Virus record (IMG/VR): IMGVR_UViG_3300021957_000272 | Location: 1 to 25,471 of that record | Reading direction: 5' to 3' (one strand) | Origin: a virus | Length of the DNA stretch: 25,471 bases | Part shown: one piece after another, positions 21,234-25,471 of the stretch | Layout: each line of letters starts with the position of its first letter | Numbering within the stretch: position 1 is the stretch's first letter | Notes under the pieces: generated by a model | The model's database searches: none | What the model saw: the letters and a program-made list of their open reading frames with translations, nothing else | Told to the model about the DNA's origin: nothing | Program-made: the position numbers and the translations under genes

Positions 21234-22019
21234 CTACGCCCCCAATGTTGAGTTGGATGATAACAAAGTTCGGTTGCCAAGCTGCCTTAGCCCAGCACTG
21301 CTGCGGCGTATACGCTCGGCCTCAATCTCTTTTGTAAGATCTGAGCGGATAACTTTTTTGCCCAGCGTCGCCTGCTCTTCCTCTTCATCTTCTGGCATTA
21401 TTCTAGCGGCACTACCGGCCTCGTTCATTCTTTCTGCCCGCGCTTCAGCAGCGGGGTCACGCCCAGTCAACCTGCCAAGGCTATCATAAACGCCGCTTAT
21501 TCTGCCGGTGCGTTTATCAACCACAGCTTTAGACCCAGCTTGACTAAGCACATCTTTCATGCGGTTGCCCATAAACTGAGCGGCGTAGTTTTGCGCCACC
21601 TCAAAACCAGCAAATGGCATTACAGCAGCCATAATCTTGTCAGTTGTACTCATGTTCTCAATATTTTTTTTGCCAAGCGCGATTTGCTTGTCTATCTGCT
21701 TTTGGGCTTTTGATCTTTGTCTGTTATCGACAGCGCCACGATCACTAGCACTAGCACTTTCCCTGCCGTCGCCGGGATCCCTGCCACCGCCGCCGCTGCC
21801 ACTTGCGCCAGAAGGGCCACCAGCCGCCCCGCCCGCTCTCTCCGACCCAAAGCCGGAAGGTTCATTACCAAACCCCGGCGGGTATGATGGAACGCCTTTA
21901 TGAAACTCACCAGTGCCACCGCGTGATTTCAAAAGCTCGGCTTCGGCTGGTGTGATATAAGCCAACAAATGCCGCTGGCCTCGGATGGTAGTTCTGCTTG
22001 GTGGGTTTCTTTTTGCCAT
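21234..22019 (-). CDS. Hypothetical phage protein with Gly-rich linker
   Basis: The 261-residue protein starts with a conserved-looking basic N-terminus containing RHLLAYITPAEAELLKSRGG, an element that recurs in marine phages ('HLLAYIT..EA.LL...GG.G'). A Gly/Ser/Pro-rich linker follows (about residues 50-95), then a helical middle with an Ala-rich hydrophobic patch (IMAAVMPFAGFEVAQNYAAQ), an acidic EDEEEE patch and an Arg-rich C-terminus. It lies four bases after the upstream gene. No function known; a minor virion protein is possible given its position between terminase and portal. Confidence 0.7.
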   Translation of the reverse strand: MAKRNPPSRTTIRGQRHLLAYITPAEAELLKSRGGTGEFHKGVPSYPPGFGNEPSGFGSERAGGAAGGPSGASGSGGGGRDPGDGRESASASDRGAVDNRQRSKAQKQIDKQIALGKKNIENMSTTDKIMAAVMPFAGFEVAQNYAAQFMGNRMKDVLSQAGSKAVVDKRTGRISGVYDSLGRLTGRDPAAEARAERMNEAGSAARIMPEDEEEEQATLGKKVIRSDLTKEIEAERIRRSSAGLRQLGNRTLLSSNSTLGA

Positions 22020-22022
22020 AGC

Positions 22023-22247
22023 TTACACCGGCCCTAATGTTTCTGTGATGCCCTGCTCGGCGTCTTCGCGGGTTTTGGATAACAACATACGCTGACCGCC
22101 AACATACCGAGCGCGGCGTTGTGCTGCTAGCTTCATGCGCTTATCACGCGCCTCAGCCTCGACCTGTTGCTCTTGGCGCTTTTGAGCAGCTACTAACTCT
22201 GGATCTGGTTTTGATACCTTTGACCCGCCACCAAATAATCCGCTCAT
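22023..22247 (-). CDS. Small charged phage protein, putative virion-associated
   Basis: The 74-residue protein begins MSGLFGGGSKVSKPDPELVA, followed by a Gln/Glu/Arg helix (QKRQEQQVEAEARDKRMKLA) and GQRMLLSKT. This 'GGG...P.P....A....E......R...A..R.R' arrangement is common in hypothetical proteins next to gp13-like genes. GAGG lies about eight bases before ATG 22247, which overlaps the stop of the upstream gene (ATGA). Function unknown. Confidence 0.65.
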   Translation of the reverse strand: MSGLFGGGSKVSKPDPELVAAQKRQEQQVEAEARDKRMKLAAQRRARYVGGQRMLLSKTREDAEQGITETLGPV

Positions 22248-22741
22248 TTATAATACCTCGCATACATTCGATAATCAGCGCCGTCAGGGCCGTAGTTTTT
22301 TAACAGCCCCTCTGGCGTGAATTGTAACGCATCAGCCCACCTGACAGCAAGGTCATTCTGCGTATTTACGGTTAACTGCAACCGCTTCAATACCATCTCG
22401 GTAGCGATCAGGTTGAAATAGCGGTATGCACCCCTAGTAAGCGATACCGGCGCGGTAGCAACGTGGTCTGTTGTCAGCATCCAGCCCTCAGCAACCCCCG
22501 GCCATAATTTATTAACGCCAAAGCAGCAAGCGATTTTGCCCCGCAATAAAGCCGTGCAGGCAAGGCCGGTAGCACTTGCCCCCTGCAACGCCTCTTTGTA
22601 ATCAGGCACAAGTTTTAAAAACTGGGCATCCATCGGCCTTAATTCTGCCATATAGGCATGACCCCAGTAAAACGGCACAATAGCAACATCACTATTACCG
22701 CACAGCGTTTCCCGCCAGTTAGAATATGTTAAAATCTGCAT
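22244..22741 (-). CDS. T7 gp13-like (DUF2833) protein with acetyltransferase-like fold
   Basis: The 165-residue protein carries VPFYWGHAYMAELRPMDAQF near the start and LQFTPEGLLKNYGPDGADYR at the end. These are hallmarks of the DUF2833/T7 gp13 family, whose members have a divergent GNAT-like fold ('RP.D..E', internal 'G..A.FG', 'YGPDG'). In T7, gp13 is required for virion assembly but is not stable in the particle. Whether acetyl-CoA is bound is not clear. The ORF overlaps the 3' end of the terminase large subunit by 23 bases and has a weak Shine-Dalgarno, so coupled translation is likely. Confidence 0.78.
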   Translation of the reverse strand: MQILTYSNWRETLCGNSDVAIVPFYWGHAYMAELRPMDAQFLKLVPDYKEALQGASATGLACTALLRGKIACCFGVNKLWPGVAEGWMLTTDHVATAPVSLTRGAYRYFNLIATEMVLKRLQLTVNTQNDLAVRWADALQFTPEGLLKNYGPDGADYRMYARYYK

Positions 22742-24272
22742 TCGCTGTTAGCTGATTAAACTGTTTACTAAACTGGCTATTGCGCGTAATGCTCCGCACC
22801 TCACCGGCACCAAGCATCAAATACCCAAACGCATCACCAACGTGCGAATGTTCATTTTTATTTGGCGCATCCCGGAACCGCTCATACCCGGCACCAACCG
22901 CAACGCGCTTAAAATGATAACCGCCCGACAGCGATTTGCGGGTGCGGGTGCATTTTCTGTTGACAACCAAGCCAGCCTTGCCGTCGATCATACGGTTCAT
23001 CGGCATAGCGCCCGCCTCGCGCCGCACCTTAAAATCGTTTGTGCTAGTTGGCCGGGCATGAAGCCCCATCGTTTTTAAATGCTCAAATGCGGTGACCTCA
23101 AATATCTCATCGCGCTTGACACCCGCCGGGTCACCCCAAACCAAAACATCCGATTTCGGAAACATACTTTGTATGTCAGCCAGCAAGTGATGGCAAAACC
23201 GCTCAAGCCCCATATCAAAAGCAACAAGCTCATGCACGACATTCCATCTGCCGTTCTGCATTTTCTGCCCAAACACAGCCGCCGGGGTCAAACCAAAGTC
23301 AAGCCCGATATGCACCGGCCATCCCGGCTCAATCTCAGCGTCACCAGACATAACGCTGTCACTGTACTCAGGCCAGACCGGCTTGCCGTCTTGCACATAA
23401 ACATACTGCGCCCCGGCGTAACACTGGATCCAGTCCAGCGTCTTACCGGCTAGCTGCTGCTCGTAGTATCCAACCGGCAGGTTATTCACGTTCTCAGCTA
23501 TCGGATTATTCAGCCAATGCTTGCCAGCCGCAAACATCGCATCTTCATGCTCGGCTGTTCCCTCGACCACGCCGCCCGGCTGCTTGTAAAACTTCCAAGG
23601 ATATTTTCCGCGAATAGGGTTTTTCTCGGCAAGGTTCGGCCACCAGTGGTCGCTATCCATTGGGTTGGTACTCATCCACACGCCGCGCCAAGTGCAACCG
23701 GCATTCGACTTGGTCGGGTAACGACCGACACGCGACGTTAATCCATCGACTACCGCCTTTGGCAACTCACGCGCCTCATCAATAAAGCCGCCGGTCAATT
23801 CAAGCGATAACAGCTTTCGCACGTCACGCGGCTGATCCAACGCCAAAAAGATCACCTCACAATCAAGCCCAGCCGCGCCGTCACGCGGCGGCAGCTTGAT
23901 GTGATGGGTGATCGGCGGCGACCAGCGCATCGGCCCCCAAACATTCTCAGGGAATAACTCCTGCCACGTCTTGATCGTGGTCGTTCTTAACTCTGGGTAG
24001 CTGTTCCTGATAACTGCAAATCGAGTATATCTGATCCCATCTATCGGCGATGGTTCCTGTTTCACAGCCCGCAACATCACCTCTGCCAATGAAGCAAACG
24101 TCTTGCCAGAGCCTACCGGCCCCATCAATCCACGCACGAAACTGTCGTCTTGTAAAAATTGCCATACCGTTGGGCTTTGCGAAAAATCAAGGTTTAAACC
24201 CGCAAGCGCCTCAGTCGTTGGCTGCTTGCGACGCCGGGGTGATCTGTCTGTTGCTCTTGGTGATCTCGCCAT
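22719..24272 (-). CDS. terL: Terminase large subunit (packaging ATPase-nuclease)
   Basis: The 517-residue packaging motor has Walker A GPVGSGKT at 51-58, Walker B GGFIDEAREL with Asp165-Glu166, and an RNase H-like nuclease with three expected acidic positions: HIGLDFGLTP (Asp325), VLVWGDPAG (Asp381) and HVGDAFGYLML (Asp480). It cuts and pumps DNA into the prohead at the portal. I chose ATG 24272 (GAGG six bases upstream, one base after the previous stop) over TTG 24290. The N-terminus is Arg/Pro-rich. It lies downstream of the small subunit and a zinc-ribbon gene in one operon. Confidence 0.96.
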   Translation of the reverse strand: MARSPRATDRSPRRRKQPTTEALAGLNLDFSQSPTVWQFLQDDSFVRGLMGPVGSGKTFASLAEVMLRAVKQEPSPIDGIRYTRFAVIRNSYPELRTTTIKTWQELFPENVWGPMRWSPPITHHIKLPPRDGAAGLDCEVIFLALDQPRDVRKLLSLELTGGFIDEARELPKAVVDGLTSRVGRYPTKSNAGCTWRGVWMSTNPMDSDHWWPNLAEKNPIRGKYPWKFYKQPGGVVEGTAEHEDAMFAAGKHWLNNPIAENVNNLPVGYYEQQLAGKTLDWIQCYAGAQYVYVQDGKPVWPEYSDSVMSGDAEIEPGWPVHIGLDFGLTPAAVFGQKMQNGRWNVVHELVAFDMGLERFCHHLLADIQSMFPKSDVLVWGDPAGVKRDEIFEVTAFEHLKTMGLHARPTSTNDFKVRREAGAMPMNRMIDGKAGLVVNRKCTRTRKSLSGGYHFKRVAVGAGYERFRDAPNKNEHSHVGDAFGYLMLGAGEVRSITRNSQFSKQFNQLTANADFNIF

Positions 24273-24273
24273 T

Positions 24274-24483
24274 TTACGCCTCTGGGTCAAAAATAATAGT
24301 TAAATTATCGTTAAATTGGTCGCTTTCTAATTCAAGCATAGGCCCGCCGCACTCGGTGCAAACAATAGCCTCACCACTATCATAAACACGGCCTCTAGTA
24401 AGCCGGGAGCAATAGCCACACAATATATCTCGCTTAAAAAATCTAACGCTAAAATATTCCTTTAAGTCGATCACATCAGCCAT
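24274..24483 (-). CDS. Small zinc-ribbon protein between terminase subunits
   Basis: The 69-residue protein starts MADVIDLKEYFSVRFFKRDI and has CGYC (22-25) and CTEC (42-45), a treble-clef or zinc-ribbon pair, followed by an acidic C-terminus. I prefer ATG 24483 to the longer reading because it overlaps the upstream stop by eight bases, the junction style used throughout. Its location directly between the small and large terminase genes suggests a packaging accessory or DNA/RNA-binding role, unproven. Confidence 0.75.
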   Translation of the reverse strand: MADVIDLKEYFSVRFFKRDILCGYCSRLTRGRVYDSGEAIVCTECGGPMLELESDQFNDNLTIIFDPEA

Positions 24484-24877
24484 CGTCGCCGTCAATCTCG
24501 ACGATACGCGCCGTCGGCCCGGTAATGTTAATGCCAATCATGCTAGGCTTTTGATCGCCCGCATTCGGCTCCAGCAACCCGCGATGCTTTGCCAAAAGCC
24601 TCAGCGCCGATAGCTTGTCGTGCATCTCAACCTCAATTGTATTGCCAAACTGATTAGGCGTGACCTTAACCTTTTTCACCGCCCGGCGGGCGCGATCCGA
24701 TAGCTGATCGCTGGGCGTCAACGTGACCCTGCCCATATCATCCCACTGGATAACGTCAGTCGCCTCACCGGCTCCAATCGCCTCCAACTCTTGCACCACA
24801 GCCTCGCGGCGATCAGCGTCACTCGACGCTAACGCCGCCCGCTGCTGCCTAATCGTCGGCGTTTTGTTTTCTGACAT
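24476..24877 (-). CDS. Terminase small subunit-like DNA-recognition protein
   Basis: The 133-residue protein has a charged helical N-terminus and a C-terminal part with DRARRAVKKVKVTPNQF, then VEMHDKLSALRLLAKHRGLL. The latter ('K..AL..L.KH.GL') is the conserved end of the Terminase_2 small-subunit family. N-terminal helix-turn-helix identity is not obvious. It would recognise the packaging site and regulate the large subunit. ATG 24877 has GGAG seven bases upstream and is preferred to ATG 24904. It overlaps the upstream gene by 29 bases. Confidence 0.78.
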   Translation of the reverse strand: MSENKTPTIRQQRAALASSDADRREAVVQELEAIGAGEATDVIQWDDMGRVTLTPSDQLSDRARRAVKKVKVTPNQFGNTIEVEMHDKLSALRLLAKHRGLLEPNAGDQKPSMIGINITGPTARIVEIDGDDG

Positions 24878-25130
24878 GCAGGCACTCCGATCCTGTTGCG
24901 GCATAGCCAGCCAGATCCACCCAGCTATCCTGATGATCCGGCGTCGCCGATAAACGCGCCAGCTTTACGCCAGCCATCATCATAGCCACATGCTCCGGCT
25001 GAAACTCAATGCCAACCAGCGCCGTCCAAATAATAGCAATGCGCTCGTGATTATCCCAAATACTACCATATTCTTCGCCTCGATCAGCGACAGTTTCCTT
25101 GGCGGCGTCTAATAATTCGTATCTGTTCAT
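24849..25130 (-). CDS. DUF6378-type phage protein
   Basis: The 93-residue protein contains VADRGEEYGSIWDNHERIAI, then ALVGIEFQPEHVAMMMAGVK LARL, then DSWVDLAGYAAT. The order 'R...YG....N..RIA.LW', 'P..VA.MM...K.AR', 'D..VDLAGY' matches the DUF6378 family found in phages. It is somewhat like all-alpha NTP-pyrophosphohydrolase helices, but I cannot show catalytic residues. ATG 25130 overlaps the upstream stop (ATGA), with AAGG very close to the start. Function unknown; nucleotide metabolism is a loose guess. Confidence 0.75.
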   Translation of the reverse strand: MNRYELLDAAKETVADRGEEYGSIWDNHERIAIIWTALVGIEFQPEHVAMMMAGVKLARLSATPDHQDSWVDLAGYAATGSECLHVRKQNADD

Positions 25131-25294
25131 CCTTCAGTATCCCCTTTAACGTCAATAATTTTTAAATTACATACAGTGCAATCGAACTCACGTTTATGCA
25201 CGTCATCGCGCCGCAACACAATCGCGCTGCGACAGCGCGGGCATTGCCGGTTGGTTAGCTTTCGCTCAAATGAGCCATCGCCCTCATCAATCAT
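25127..25294 (-). CDS. Small zinc-ribbon protein (CxxC...CxxC)
   Basis: The 55-residue protein starting at ATG 25294 has CPRC (18-21) and CTVC (38-41) with an Arg/Asp-rich loop between, a zinc-ribbon layout. AGGAG lies six to eight bases upstream, so I chose this start over ATG 25354, whose extra codons overlap another real-looking gene. It overlaps its neighbours by eight and four bases. Nucleic-acid binding is plausible; role unknown. Confidence 0.75.
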   Translation of the reverse strand: MIDEGDGSFERKLTNRQCPRCRSAIVLRRDDVHKREFDCTVCNLKIIDVKGDTEG

Positions 25295-25469
25295 CGGCCT
25301 CTCCTGTTCCACCACAAGAATAGCATGAAGTCCATTGGACGCAACCATAGCCATCAGGCTCGCGGATCATGCCGTTGTCGCAGTCTGGGCAAACGGTGCG
25401 AAAATTTTGTGTGACACCCCCATCTACGCTAGGGGCAGGGCGGGGGGCAAGGGGTCGTTTTTTTGCGGG
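25287..25469 (-). CDS. Partial small protein with DnaJ-type cysteine motifs, cut by the right edge
   Basis: The frame is open to the right edge and ends TGA at 25289-25287, overlapping the next ATG by eight bases. The visible 60 residues include a Pro/Ala/Arg-rich part, then TVCPDCDNGMIREPDG and SCYSCGGTGEADD. CPDCDNG and CYSCGGTGE are CxxCxxG/CxxCxGxG motifs as in the DnaJ zinc centre, with an extra Cys between. It is too short here to be a DnaJ; it may be a small zinc protein or the tail of a larger one. The true start is outside the window or at an unrecognised codon. Confidence 0.65.
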   Translation of the reverse strand, partial: PAKKRPLAPRPAPSVDGGVTQNFRTVCPDCDNGMIREPDGYGCVQWTSCYSCGGTGEADD

Positions 25470-25471
25470 CG

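Noticed and set aside
24273-24290. Earlier TTG start for the terminase large subunit
   Set aside because: ATG 24272 has GAGG at good spacing and directly follows the upstream stop.
1-25471. tRNA genes, CRISPR arrays, insertion sequences, integrase or attachment sites
   Set aside because: No gap is large enough to hold a tRNA apart from the capsid leader, which lacks a cloverleaf; no regularly spaced repeats or transposase/integrase motifs were seen.

Overview
The window is a block of a tailed-phage genome with T7-like virion architecture (a podovirus). It carries a head-tail connector portal, scaffold, major capsid protein, tail tubular proteins A and B, a gp14-like internal protein followed by three large internal/ejection-type proteins, a tail fibre with a T7-type N-terminus, and a GH24 endolysin. 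The marine, alphaproteobacterial-type gene content points to a lytic phage of a marine alphaproteobacterium: a GTA-type three-helix holin family member, a DUF1289 mini-protein, and DUF6321, DUF6378 and Bbp19-like small proteins. The gene order resembles that of the SAR116 podovirus HMO-2011. This is an inference from order and families, not a database result. I see no integrase, tRNA, CRISPR array or insertion sequence.

Layout. Bases 1-282 lie on the plus strand: the end of one ORF coupled by a TGATG overlap to a stand-alone LexA-like winged helix-turn-helix protein, closed by a strong terminator at 285-311. Everything else is on the minus strand and is transcribed right to left. From the right edge the order is: small zinc-ribbon and DUF6378 proteins (25469-24849); terminase small subunit, a zinc ribbon and terminase large subunit (24877-22719); a T7 gp13-like (DUF2833) protein; two hypothetical proteins; four tiny basic genes (21233-20609); portal; Bbp19-like protein; scaffold; a strong terminator (17945-17975) and a structured 140-base leader; major capsid; a putative decoration protein; a terminator-like hairpin (16641-16674); tail tubular A and B; gp14-like protein; three large internal proteins; the tail fibre with two accessory genes; then a dispersed lysis region (2721-303) that also holds a PD-(D/E)XK-type nuclease.

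Neighbouring genes are packed with 1-, 4- or 8-base stop/start overlaps (ATGA, TGATG, TAATG), so most of the minus strand probably works as one translationally coupled late operon. The two hairpins around capsid and decoration can set these genes apart in expression level.

Several genes were found by reading the gaps and are below usual length cut-offs: a 38-residue DUF1289 protein, a 57-residue membrane protein (putative holin), two 51-residue basic proteins, an 11-codon ORF, and a partial protein with DnaJ-type CxxCxGxG cysteine motifs at the right edge. The most unusual items are a GNAT-like domain at the C-terminal part of an internal virion protein, an 80-codon ORF with its own Shine-Dalgarno sequence overprinted on the Gly-rich tail of that same gene, and a tail-fibre accessory gene whose only sensible start codon is AUA.
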